From Paracoccaceae bacterium (GTDB lineage: Bacteria > Pseudomonadota > Alphaproteobacteria > Rhodobacterales > Rhodobacteraceae): a stretch of DNA of 33,299 nucleotides. Where the stretch lies: contig CACGIS010000010.1 of NCBI GenBank assembly GCA_902573175.1, positions 1 to 33,299 of the forward strand. Direction: 5' to 3'. The first letter of the stretch is position 1. Each line of letters begins with the position of its first letter. The notes beneath the pieces were generated by a model, which made no database searches, had not been told where the DNA came from, and saw only the letters and a program-made list of their open reading frames with translations. The translations under genes and the position numbers were made by a program. Shown here in pieces: positions 24,660 through 32,512 of this stretch.

Positions 24660-25313
24660 GTGACTGATTATAAAACGCGTCGCAAAATCATGGTGGATAC
24701 TCAAATCCGACCAGCTGATGTTACCAAATTTCCAATCATCGACGCTTTTCTTTTTGTTCCTCGAGAGAAGTTTGTGCCCGATGGTAAGCGAGAGGCTGCC
24801 TACATCGGTGAAAATTTCCAAATAGGGCAAAGCCGCGTTATTCTTGAGCCTAGGACTTTAGCTAAACTTCTTGACGCGCTTGACGTAAATAATGATGAAT
24901 TGGTTTTGGATATTGGGACGGGTTTAGGTTATTCGTCAGCAGTCATTAGTCTAGTTGCGGAATTTGTCATAGCGGTGGAAGACGATAGCAGTTTGGCAAG
25001 TGAAGCTGAAGAAATTTTGTCTGAAATTGGAGCGGATAACGTAGTCGTCGAAATTAATAAACTCGAAGAGGGTGCACCTGAGCATGGGCCCTATGATGTT
25101 ATTATTATACAAGGTGGTGTTGAGGAAATTCCAGGTTCGATATTAAAACAACTTAAAAATGGTGGGAGAGTAGGTGCTATTTTTATAGAGAAGGGTCTTG
25201 GCACGGCTAAAATTGGATTTAAATTAAACGACAAAATCAATTGGCGATATTCTTTCAATGCAGCTGCTCCCGTTCTTCCAGGATTTTTTAAACAAAAAGA
25301 CTTTGCCCTATAG
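24660..25313 (+). CDS. pcm: Protein-L-isoaspartate O-methyltransferase family protein
   Basis: A 217-residue SAM-dependent methyltransferase. The start is GTG at 24660 with GAGG 8 bases upstream. Features are MVDTQIRPADVTKFPIIDAF near 11-30 and FVPREKFVP near 32-40, the N-terminal signature of the alphaproteobacterial version, and the SAM motif VLDIGTGLGYSSAV at 82-95. The family repairs isoaspartyl residues by methylating them, although this short alphaproteobacterial type is divergent. It is followed by tolC after 49 bp, an arrangement common in alphaproteobacteria. Confidence 0.9.
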   Translation: MTDYKTRRKIMVDTQIRPADVTKFPIIDAFLFVPREKFVPDGKREAAYIGENFQIGQSRVILEPRTLAKLLDALDVNNDELVLDIGTGLGYSSAVISLVAEFVIAVEDDSSLASEAEEILSEIGADNVVVEINKLEEGAPEHGPYDVIIIQGGVEEIPGSILKQLKNGGRVGAIFIEKGLGTAKIGFKLNDKINWRYSFNAAAPVLPGFFKQKDFAL

Positions 25314-25362
25314 TAAAGTCTAATAAGATAAACGGATAAACTCCCTGATTCTAGGAAAATTG

Positions 25363-26721
25363 ATGAACTTTAGAATTTTAATTTTGATTTTTGTGTTAAT
25401 AAGTAACTTCTCGTTCGCTGCTAACGCGCAAGATACACTTACAGGCGCTATGGTGAGTGCTTATAATACCAGCGGTCTGTTAGAGCAAAATAGGGCGGTG
25501 TTAAGAGCGGCAGATGAAGATGTGGCGACTGCAGCATCTCAGTTGGCTCCTGTAGTTTCATGGGCATCTTCGGCTTCACATAGCGGTAGTGATTCCAGTT
25601 CTTTTGATACTTCAGCGAGCATCTCACTTGAAGCAGACTATACTTTATATGACGGTGGGAAAAGCAGTCTAGGTTTAGAGGCAGCAAAGTTTTCAGTTCT
25701 TGCTACTCGGTCTAAGTTGGTTAGCATAGAGCAAAATGTCCTTTTTGAGGCTGTTACAGCTTACTTAGGACTTATTCGCGAAACTGAGAATGTCTCGCTG
25801 CGAGAGAATAATTTGTCTGTTATACGTGAAGAATTAAGAGCAGCAAACGACAGATTTGAAGTTGGTGAGATTACCAAAACTGATGTTGCCTTGGCAGAGG
25901 CTCGACTGGCAGCTTCAAATTCAGCGTTAGCTGTGGCTAAAGGCTCTTATGAAAAAGCTGTAGCGAGCTACGTGTCTGCAATCGGAGAAAAACCGGGTTC
26001 TCTGGAATACCCAAACTTCTTTCCAGAAGTGCCAATTTCTTTAGAAAGCGCAATTGCCATTGCGCTTACAGAACATCCATCGATCGACGAATTAAAGAAT
26101 TTAATTAAAGTATCTGAAATTAATTCTAAAATAGCTGACTTATCTACAGGTTTTACTATTTCATTGGGAAGTTCGGTATCACTTGATGAAGAAGGTGAAA
26201 CTAGTGGAAGCCTTAGCGTTTCAGCAAGTGGTCCGATCTTTTCAGGGGGTAAATTATATTCGTCATCGCGAAAGAAAATTGCTTTAAAACAGCAGACCTT
26301 GGCGAGACTTTATTCATCAAAAATCTCAATTGAGCAAAACGTCACAAATGCCTTTTCATCACTAAAAGTAGCTCAAGCAGCCAAATCGGCTGCTGAAGAG
26401 CAAATAAGAGCATCTGAGGTGGCTCTAACAGGAGTGAAAGAAGAAGCAATTCTTGGGTCACGAACAACATTGGACGTATTGAATGCGGAAAAAGATCTTC
26501 TGGATGCCCGCATGCAACTTATTTCAGCCAAGGTTGACGAAAACCTTTCTCTGTATCGATTATTGCTACAAATAGGTCGTTTGACCTCAGACTATTTAAG
26601 TTTGCCTGTTAGACAATATGACGTCAAAAAATACTACGATCTTGTCAAAAACTCACCGGCTTCCAAGACGAAAAGCGGTCGGGAGTTAGATACTATTTTA
26701 AAGTCTTTAGTTCAGGATTAA
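25363..26721 (+). CDS. tolC: Outer membrane efflux channel, TolC family
   Basis: A 452-residue outer membrane protein with a signal peptide (MNFRILILIFVLISNFSFAANA, cleavage near residue 22). Two similar halves follow, each with long alpha-helical segments and beta-strand parts: YTLYDGGKSSLGLEAAKF near 97-115, ANDRFEVGEITKTDVALAEARLA near 161-183, and in the second half GPIFSGGKLYSSSRKKIAL and EEAILGSRTTLDVLNAEKDLLDA. This is the typical TolC trimer-forming layout for drug efflux and type I secretion. AGGA lies about 8 bases upstream of the ATG; a TTG directly before it is not needed. The gene is downstream of pcm and convergent with the DUF6280-like gene. Confidence 0.94.
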   Translation: MNFRILILIFVLISNFSFAANAQDTLTGAMVSAYNTSGLLEQNRAVLRAADEDVATAASQLAPVVSWASSASHSGSDSSSFDTSASISLEADYTLYDGGKSSLGLEAAKFSVLATRSKLVSIEQNVLFEAVTAYLGLIRETENVSLRENNLSVIREELRAANDRFEVGEITKTDVALAEARLAASNSALAVAKGSYEKAVASYVSAIGEKPGSLEYPNFFPEVPISLESAIAIALTEHPSIDELKNLIKVSEINSKIADLSTGFTISLGSSVSLDEEGETSGSLSVSASGPIFSGGKLYSSSRKKIALKQQTLARLYSSKISIEQNVTNAFSSLKVAQAAKSAAEEQIRASEVALTGVKEEAILGSRTTLDVLNAEKDLLDARMQLISAKVDENLSLYRLLLQIGRLTSDYLSLPVRQYDVKKYYDLVKNSPASKTKSGRELDTILKSLVQD

Positions 26722-26738
26722 GAAACTTTAAGAGATAT

Positions 26739-27059
26739 TTAAGCAGCTTCTGCTTCCATAGCAGCGTTTCTACGCTCGCTTTCCTCGCGTGATAGCGCTA
26801 CGGATGTTCTGATGCCTTTTTCAACAAACTCCATCAAACCCTCAACTACTCGCTCATTTGGATCAATGCCGGCACAAGATAAAACTTCTCGACCATCTCT
26901 TGACCTTGCCCATCGAGCTATTTGTTCAGGTCCATTGCCATATTTCCGGTCATCTGCGATGGCATCATCCAAAGCCGCCAATACGACTGCAGCAAAAAGC
27001 TTTCTAGCGCGGTTTCCCTGCTCTGAATTAAAAGCTGTTGCGTCAACGAAATCTTTCAT
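26739..27059 (-). CDS. DUF6280-like small cytoplasmic protein
   Basis: A 106-residue helical, charged protein, MKDFVDATAFNSEQGNRARK at the start and SREESERRNAAMEAEAA at the end. The central segment LDDAIADDRKYGNGPEQIARWARSRDGREVL is well conserved, as I recall, in Rhodobacterales genomes as DUF6280; that recollection is the main taxonomic clue here. GGAG lies about 10 bases upstream. GC content and codon use look higher than the neighbours, as expected for a highly expressed conserved gene. Function unknown. It is divergent from efp across a region with a palindromic operator-like site. Confidence 0.82.
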   Translation of the reverse strand: MKDFVDATAFNSEQGNRARKLFAAVVLAALDDAIADDRKYGNGPEQIARWARSRDGREVLSCAGIDPNERVVEGLMEFVEKGIRTSVALSREESERRNAAMEAEAA

Positions 27060-27137
27060 CTCGCCGCTCCTTAATTAGAATCCTTGTTGGTGTTGGGGCG
27101 CTTATGGACCAAAAAAACTGATTCGGGTAGCTTTATT

Positions 27138-27166
27138 TTGCATATCTGATATGCAATTTTTGCATA
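27138..27166. promoter_or_regulatory. Palindromic operator-like site with a third half-site
   Basis: TTGCATATCTGATATGCAA (27138-27156) is a perfect 9-1-9 palindrome, and a further TTGCATA half-site begins at 27160. It lies between the divergent DUF6280-like and efp genes, about 80 and 100 bp from their starts. This could bind a dimeric regulator; no regulator gene is adjacent. Confidence 0.55.
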
Positions 27167-27267
27167 CCTTACCAAATAAGTCTTCAACAAGTCATATTGC
27201 CACAACAAACTGAAATAGATATAGGGTGCACGTATTAAAGGTCAACTCGAATTGAAAGCTAACTGTA

Positions 27268-27832
27268 ATGCCTAAAATTAATGGCAATGAAATTAAATCT
27301 GGAAATGTATTGGAGCACGATGGTGCATTGTGGGCAGCTGTTAAGGTTGAGCATGTAAAACCGGGGAAAGGAGGGGCGTTTGCGCAGGTTGAACTTAAAA
27401 AACCTTAGAACAGGCTCTAAACTAAATGAAAGATTTAGAAGTGCTGATAAAGTAGAGCGGGTACGGCTAGAACAAAAAGATCAGCAATTTTTATATGAAT
27501 CTGATGGCATGCTTGTTTTTATGGATGTTGAAACTTTCGAACAGGTAGAGTTACCCTCGGACTTATTAGGTAGCAGGAGACCATTTTTACAAGACGGAAT
27601 GACGATAGCTGTTGAATTCTATGACGAGGAGGCGATAAATGCCACATTGCCTCAAAAAGTAACTTGTATTGTTATTGAGACAGAACCAGTGGTAAAGGGT
27701 CAAACTGCAGCAAATAGCTTTAAGCCAGCGATATTGGATAACGGGATGAAAGTCATGGTACCGCCCTTTATCGACCAAGAAGAAAAAATTAATGTCAATA
27801 CTGAGACGCTTGAATATTCTGAGCGTGCCTAA
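27268..27832 (+). pseudogene. efp: Elongation factor P, frameshifted in an A6 run
   Basis: The gene begins at ATG 27268 ([19 protein letters not shown]) and its first 45 codons match EF-P through VKPGKGGAF, with the modifiable Lys at position 34. At A6 (27397-27402) the frame then reads two Lys codons, Pro and stop at 27406. The EF-P sequence resumes one base later ([15 protein letters not shown]) and runs to 27832 with all three domains. With A5 the frame is continuous and gives about 187 residues, the normal length. EF-P binds the ribosome E site and relieves stalling at polyproline. It is essential or near-essential in many bacteria, so the extra A is probably a base-call error. It converges with ygfZ. 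Confidence 0.9.
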
Positions 27833-28585
27833 TTAATCCTTAAAATTATTTTTTTGATAAGTAACTTCTACTTCCCCAGCCATCATTTTTTGTGAGGCAA
27901 ATTCGAACCTTAAGTACGCTAAAGCCTGATTTTTTGTGGAGGAAAATACTTTCCCAACAATTTTTTTGTGTGCATTTATTGGTGTATCAAAGGCCACACT
28001 TCCTTTGGTCCCCACGAGTGCTAACCCTTTCCTGAGCTTTGATTTATGTTTCATTCGGGCTGTGACTTCTTGGCCTACATAGCAACCTTTCTTAAAATCA
28101 ACACCATTCAAATTTTCAAAGCCATATTCCAGTATATAACTATCGCTTGATAATTCTTTACCAAATTCAGGAACTAAATTTTCAATGCGTATTTTTTCCC
28201 AATCTATATTTTTTTCGCTAAGATCTTCATTGCTGTAACAGCGCCATCCCATTTTTGGATGCCGTGGATCCTCTAAACCTTTCTGAGGTTTATTTTTAAT
28301 GCCCGAACTTACTTTTAAATCAGTTTTATCGATACTTATTTCTGCTCGTAACTTGTATAAACTTAAAAGTTTTAAGAGAGTGTCACTAACTTTAGAATTA
28401 ACATCGATTAAAACATCTTGGCCTGCGTCAACTAAAAAAAAGTCTGTGACAAGTTTACCTTGAGGCGTTAACAGTGCTGAGTAGATAATGTTGTTATTTA
28501 GCTTAGTTACATCATTTGTTACTAAATTCTGTAAAAAAGATTTGGCATCAGGGCCACTGACGCATAAAACAGTTCTATCACGCAT
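27833..28585 (-). CDS. ygfZ: YgfZ-type folate-binding Fe-S cluster maintenance protein
   Basis: A 250-residue protein of the glycine-cleavage-T-like fold. The diagnostic motif KGCYVGQE lies at residues 166-173, with the Cys required for function. The N-terminus CVSGPDAKSFLQNLVTNDV and ALLTPQGKLVTDF near 37-49 are also typical. YgfZ binds tetrahydrofolate and supports repair or assembly of some iron-sulfur enzymes. Length is slightly short, as is common in alphaproteobacteria. AGGA sits about 7 bases upstream of the ATG. Its stop adjoins the efp stop (convergent), and it is divergent from the glycosyltransferase gene. Confidence 0.93.
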   Translation of the reverse strand: MRDRTVLCVSGPDAKSFLQNLVTNDVTKLNNNIIYSALLTPQGKLVTDFFLVDAGQDVLIDVNSKVSDTLLKLLSLYKLRAEISIDKTDLKVSSGIKNKPQKGLEDPRHPKMGWRCYSNEDLSEKNIDWEKIRIENLVPEFGKELSSDSYILEYGFENLNGVDFKKGCYVGQEVTARMKHKSKLRKGLALVGTKGSVAFDTPINAHKKIVGKVFSSTKNQALAYLRFEFASQKMMAGEVEVTYQKNNFKD

Positions 28586-28648
28586 TTTATATCCTATTAA
28601 TCAGTAAATGAACTTTCATAATTAGCAAATGTCAACAAGAACTGAGCG

Positions 28649-29329
28649 ATGCCAGCCCCAATTTCTATCATTATTCCAACCCTCAACTCTGAAACTGACT
28701 TATATGAAACTCTTGGGTCTCTCTTTGAAGGGATAGAAAATGAGTTAATAAGAGAATTGATAATCTCTGATGGCGGTTCAACCGATAAAACAAAATCCAT
28801 CGCTCATGAGGTAGGGGCTGTTCTCATCGAGGGTTCCTGTGGCAGAGGTTTGCAGATTAGTAAGGGTGTAGACAAATCTCGAAGTGATTGGATTTTAATT
28901 CTCCATGCTGACACAAGCTTATCATTAGACTGGTCTGTAAACCTTCTGCAAAAAATTGATAGGAATTTTGCGTATCATTTTAAATTAAAATTTAAATCAA
29001 AATCGCTGTTTGCTCGTATTTTGGAATATTGGGTTCAAATAAGATCAAAGTTCTTGGGTTTGCCCTATGGAGATCAAGGCCTTCTAATTCATCGTGATCT
29101 TCTCAATACTTTAGGAGGATTTCCTAAAATCCCACTCATGGAGGATATTGCTTTAGCTAGAAAATTAAAAAGTAAAACCAAATTACTGGATATACTGGCT
29201 TATACGAGTGCAGAAAAATACCATAAGAATGGGTGGTTTCGCCAGAGTGTGTTAAACTTTTTTTTATTAATTCAATATCTTTTGGGTAAAGATCCACATC
29301 AATTATTTAAAGTTTATTATAAGAATTAA
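28649..29329 (+). CDS. Family 2 glycosyltransferase (TIGR04283-type)
   Basis: A 226-residue GT-A fold protein: ISIIIPTLNSETDLYETLGS near 5-24, LIISDGGSTDKT near 38-49, SCGRGLQISKG, WILILHADTSL with the metal-binding DxD-like ADT near 92, and LPYGDQGLLIHRDL with GGFPKIPLMEDIALARKLK near 167-185. The PYGDQG and GGFP..PLMED pattern is that of the 'rSAM/selenodomain-associated' glycosyltransferase 2 subgroup, linked in some bacteria to arsenosugar synthesis. No arsenic genes adjoin, so the substrate is unknown. Shine-Dalgarno is poor. It overlaps lolD by four bases, convergently. Confidence 0.88.
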   Translation: MPAPISIIIPTLNSETDLYETLGSLFEGIENELIRELIISDGGSTDKTKSIAHEVGAVLIEGSCGRGLQISKGVDKSRSDWILILHADTSLSLDWSVNLLQKIDRNFAYHFKLKFKSKSLFARILEYWVQIRSKFLGLPYGDQGLLIHRDLLNTLGGFPKIPLMEDIALARKLKSKTKLLDILAYTSAEKYHKNGWFRQSVLNFFLLIQYLLGKDPHQLFKVYYKN

Positions 29330-30009
29330 TCTGAAAAAATTTTACCATTTTTAAGTTTAATACGCCTCTTCATTTTTTTTGCCAGATTCTCATTATGTGT
29401 TGCTATCAAAGCTGCCATTCCAGAAATCTCTACAAGTGATAAAAGTGCTTCAAATACTGTGTCTGAGGTTTTCTCATCCAGATTACCAGTTGGCTCATCG
29501 GCTAGTAAAATTTTTGGTTCATTGGCTACAGCTCTACAAAATGCTACCCGTTGCTGCTCTCCACCTGAAAGTTGAGAAGGCCTATGATTAGCTCTATTTT
29601 TTAAATCTACCAATCTCAACAGCTCGGTAGCTCTTTCCGATGCCTGCTGAGGATTTTTGCCATTAATTAACTGAGGCAAAACAACATTTTCTAGTGCTGA
29701 GAATTCTGGCAATAAGTGATGAAACTGGTAAACAAACCCTATTTCACGGCGCCTAATTAGCGTCCTTGTCATATCTGACGCTTTTTGCATATCTTGGCCT
29801 AAAAAATTAATCGTCCCCTGATCACAGGTATCAAGTAAACCACAAATATGAAGAAGCGTAGACTTTCCTGCACCGGATGGTGCAGTCAGTCCAACTAGGT
29901 CTCCAGCAGCAATACTCAAATCGATTGAACTCAAAATTGTTAATTTTTCTGATCCACTGGTTTGGTAGCTTTTGCTGATTTTGTTCAGTGATAAAATAAA
30001 ATCACTCAT
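29326..30009 (-). CDS. lolD: Lipoprotein-releasing ABC transporter ATPase LolD
   Basis: A 227-residue ABC ATPase. Walker A is APSGAGKS at 43-50, the ABC signature LSGGEQQR at 147-154, Walker B ILLADEP at 167-173, and the switch His in LIATHNE. The order and the partner gene match LolD of the LolCDE system, which extracts lipoproteins from the inner membrane for transfer to the outer membrane. The ATG lies inside the end of the LolC/E gene (8-base overlap) with GAGG about 9 bases upstream, so the two are translationally coupled. Confidence 0.94.
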   Translation of the reverse strand: MSDFILSLNKISKSYQTSGSEKLTILSSIDLSIAAGDLVGLTAPSGAGKSTLLHICGLLDTCDQGTINFLGQDMQKASDMTRTLIRRREIGFVYQFHHLLPEFSALENVVLPQLINGKNPQQASERATELLRLVDLKNRANHRPSQLSGGEQQRVAFCRAVANEPKILLADEPTGNLDEKTSDTVFEALLSLVEISGMAALIATHNENLAKKMKRRIKLKNGKIFSD

Positions 30010-31288
30010 ATCTTAGCGCCTCAATTGGGTCCAATCGTGCAGCACGCCTAGCAGGGAAATAGGTTATAGAAAAAGTTAGGCCAATTGATAGTAAAACTGC
30101 AGTTATTACATCTTCCCAGCGCAATTGTGCTGGAATGGAATAAATGCCGCGAATAGTTGGATCCCAAACGTCACCACCAGATATTACGTTTATGAACGAA
30201 AATATTGTGTCGACATATACAGCAAATGCACACCCCATAAGAGTCCCGAAAAAAGTGCCTAGAATTCCAGTTATTGCACCGCATAGGAAAAAAATTCTGA
30301 GTACTGATTTCTCGGAAAGACCGATTGTTCGTAAAATAGCAATATCGCGACTTTTGTTTTTTACGAGCATAATAAGCCCAGAAATTATATTCATTGTTGC
30401 AATCAAAACCAAAATCGACATGATTACAAACATTACGTTGTCTTCTATTTCTAAAGCACGAAGATAATTTCCGGATGCATCTTTCCAAGTCCAAAAAAGA
30501 AATTTGTCATCTGTTGCACTAGACAATTCCTCGACTATCTTTTCAATTTGGTCGGGTTGATTCACAAGAACTTCAATTTCGTCTGCTAGATTATCTCTGT
30601 CAAAATATTCTTGGGCAATTCTGAACGGCATGTATATTCTGATTTTATCCATATCGTGACGTCCAGCAGAAAAAATATATTGAACCTCAAATGTTTTAAC
30701 TCTGGGACTGTCTCCAAAAGCTGTTTTTACTCCGGTTGGTGAAATTAACTTAATTTCATCTCCAACTGAAACACTTAGAGCTTGAGCCACACCAGATCCT
30801 ATGGCCAGCCCTTTTTTAAAATTATTAATGTCACCAATTGATGTTTTGGGGTCAGAGACACGTCTGATAGAGAGAATATTTTCAGGCGAAATTCCAAAAA
30901 CGTCGACGCCAGTTGTAGTTGCGTTTGCGCTTGCGATTATTTGCCCTCGTATAAGTGGAGCGGCTCTACTAACACTTTTTAGGGACGAGATTATAGAATT
31001 TGCACTCTCATAATCTTTAAACCCCCTATAAACGTTACCATTAGAATCCTTGGTGGGCTGCTTGTAAACGGTGACGTGGGCGTTAGCACCAAGAATGGTA
31101 TCCACGAGTTCAGCTCGAAAACCAGATCTGACAGAGAGTGTTGCTATTAAAGCGAAGACTGATAGAGAAATTCCAACAACGCTAATCCAAGTCATGGTGC
31201 TGACACCACCTTCAGTGCGCTTAGATCGTAGATACCGCCAAGCAATCAAAAATTCATAATTGGAAAATAAATAGATTTTCTTTGACAA
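30002..31288 (-). CDS. lolC: Lipoprotein-releasing ABC transporter permease LolC/E
   Basis: A 428-residue membrane protein with one N-terminal helix (WISVVGISLSVFALIATLSV), a large periplasmic domain and three C-terminal helices with the FtsX-like domain (NKSRDIAILRTIGLSEKSVLRIFFLCGAITGI). The EFLIAWRYLRSKRTEGGVSTMTW start is typical of LolC/E. The start codon is TTG at 31288: it has GGAG 8 bases upstream, and the first ATG further in would cut into the conserved N-terminus. In alphaproteobacteria a single LolC/E protein usually works as a homodimer with LolD. The lipoprotein export complex sits in the inner membrane. Confidence 0.93.
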   Translation of the reverse strand: MSKKIYLFSNYEFLIAWRYLRSKRTEGGVSTMTWISVVGISLSVFALIATLSVRSGFRAELVDTILGANAHVTVYKQPTKDSNGNVYRGFKDYESANSIISSLKSVSRAAPLIRGQIIASANATTTGVDVFGISPENILSIRRVSDPKTSIGDINNFKKGLAIGSGVAQALSVSVGDEIKLISPTGVKTAFGDSPRVKTFEVQYIFSAGRHDMDKIRIYMPFRIAQEYFDRDNLADEIEVLVNQPDQIEKIVEELSSATDDKFLFWTWKDASGNYLRALEIEDNVMFVIMSILVLIATMNIISGLIMLVKNKSRDIAILRTIGLSEKSVLRIFFLCGAITGILGTFFGTLMGCAFAVYVDTIFSFINVISGGDVWDPTIRGIYSIPAQLRWEDVITAVLLSIGLTFSITYFPARRAARLDPIEALRYE

Positions 31289-31405
31289 AAAGTTGCTCCA
31301 ATATTTCTCTCAAATCATTTGTAACCTGATAAAAGTTTTTAGATCAAATAGATATCAGTTAAATATTACTTGATATTTATGTTATACTTGATCTACGTGA
31401 ATGTC

Positions 31406-32512
31406 ATGACTTATCCACGATATACGTCCCTTGTTGATGATCTTCCATCTACTGTTCCTTTCGTTGGACCTGAAAGCCAAGAGAGAGAAAAAAAACTTCT
31501 GTTTGAAGCTCGGTTGGGCGCAAACGAGAATATGTTTGGGCCTTCTCCAAAAGCTTTATACGCCTTAAAAAAATATTCACATGAGCAGTGGATGTATGGT
31601 GATCCAACTAGCTTTGATTTACGATGCGCATTGGCTAAAAAGCATAACATATCCACTAAAAATATTGTCGTAGGCGAAGGAATAGATGGGCTACTTGGCT
31701 ACGTAGTTCGACTTCTTATTTCTGAGGGAGATCAAGTAGTTACTTCAAATGGAGCATATCCTACGTTTAATTATCATGTTAGCGGTTTTGGAGGAAATCT
31801 TCATAAAGTACCTTATCTTGCTGACTGTGAAGATATTGTCTCACTGATTAAAAAAGCCCACTCGGTTGATGCTAAACTGATTTATTTTGCAAATCCTGAT
31901 AACCCTATGGGCACGCATGTGCCTGGCGACATGATTGTCGAAGCGCTTAAAGATTTGCCTGAGGGATGCTTATTTATCTTAGATGAAGCGTACTCTGAAT
32001 TTGCACCAGCTGCATCACTTCCTGATTTAGCAATTACAGATACTAGAGTGGTAAGATTGCGGACATTTTCGAAGGCATATGGAATGGCTGGCGCACGCGT
32101 CGGTTATGCAATGGCAGAAGAAAACCTAATAAAATCCTTCGAAAAAGTAAGAAATCATTTTGGAATGAATAGATTAGCCCAAAAAGCAGCTTTTGAGGCT
32201 TTATCTGATAATCAATGGCTTTTGGAAATGGTAAAAAAAGTCGAAAATGGACGTCAGAGAATATACAAAATAGCCGCCAGCAATAATCTAAAATCCATCA
32301 CGTCTTCGACTAATTTCGTTGCTATAGATTGTGGCAAGGATGGAAATTTTGCACGAAAAGTATTAACGGAATTAATTTCATTAGGCATATTTGTAAGGAT
32401 GCCTTTTGTTTCTCCGCAGGATAGATGTATCAGAATAAGTGTTGGGAAAAAAAGGGATCTCGATAAGTTTGAAACGGCCTTACCAATAGCTTTAGAGCGA
32501 GCTTCTAAATAG
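31406..32512 (+). CDS. HisC-like PLP-dependent aminotransferase
   Basis: A 368-residue class I/II aminotransferase. The PLP Lys is K223 in TFSKAYGMAG, and further PLP contacts are LGANENMFGPSP near 38-48, ANPDNPMGT near 162-170 and ILDEAYSEF near 191-199. This matches the histidinol-phosphate aminotransferase family (COG0079), but no other his gene is nearby, so it may use another amino acid or an aromatic substrate. The ATG at 31406 (MTYPRYTSLV) is chosen because homologous starts begin here; upstream TTG/ATG at 31370 and 31379 are possible but only add hydrophobic residues. Shine-Dalgarno is unclear. It overlaps the convergent class V aminotransferase by eight bases. Confidence 0.9.
   Translation: MTYPRYTSLVDDLPSTVPFVGPESQEREKKLLFEARLGANENMFGPSPKALYALKKYSHEQWMYGDPTSFDLRCALAKKHNISTKNIVVGEGIDGLLGYVVRLLISEGDQVVTSNGAYPTFNYHVSGFGGNLHKVPYLADCEDIVSLIKKAHSVDAKLIYFANPDNPMGTHVPGDMIVEALKDLPEGCLFILDEAYSEFAPAASLPDLAITDTRVVRLRTFSKAYGMAGARVGYAMAEENLIKSFEKVRNHFGMNRLAQKAAFEALSDNQWLLEMVKKVENGRQRIYKIAASNNLKSITSSTNFVAIDCGKDGNFARKVLTELISLGIFVRMPFVSPQDRCIRISVGKKRDLDKFETALPIALERASK

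Noticed and set aside
27390-27420. Programmed ribosomal frameshift in efp
   Set aside because: A +1 shift is needed, while A-run programmed sites mostly give -1. No internal Shine-Dalgarno or stimulatory hairpin is evident, and EF-P is not known to use recoding. A base-call error explains it better, especially with the similar break in the MFS gene.
28649-29329. Arsenosugar pathway
   Set aside because: The glycosyltransferase is of the type linked to arsenosugar synthesis in some bacteria, but no ArsM, ArsS or other arsenic gene is present here, so no pathway is claimed.
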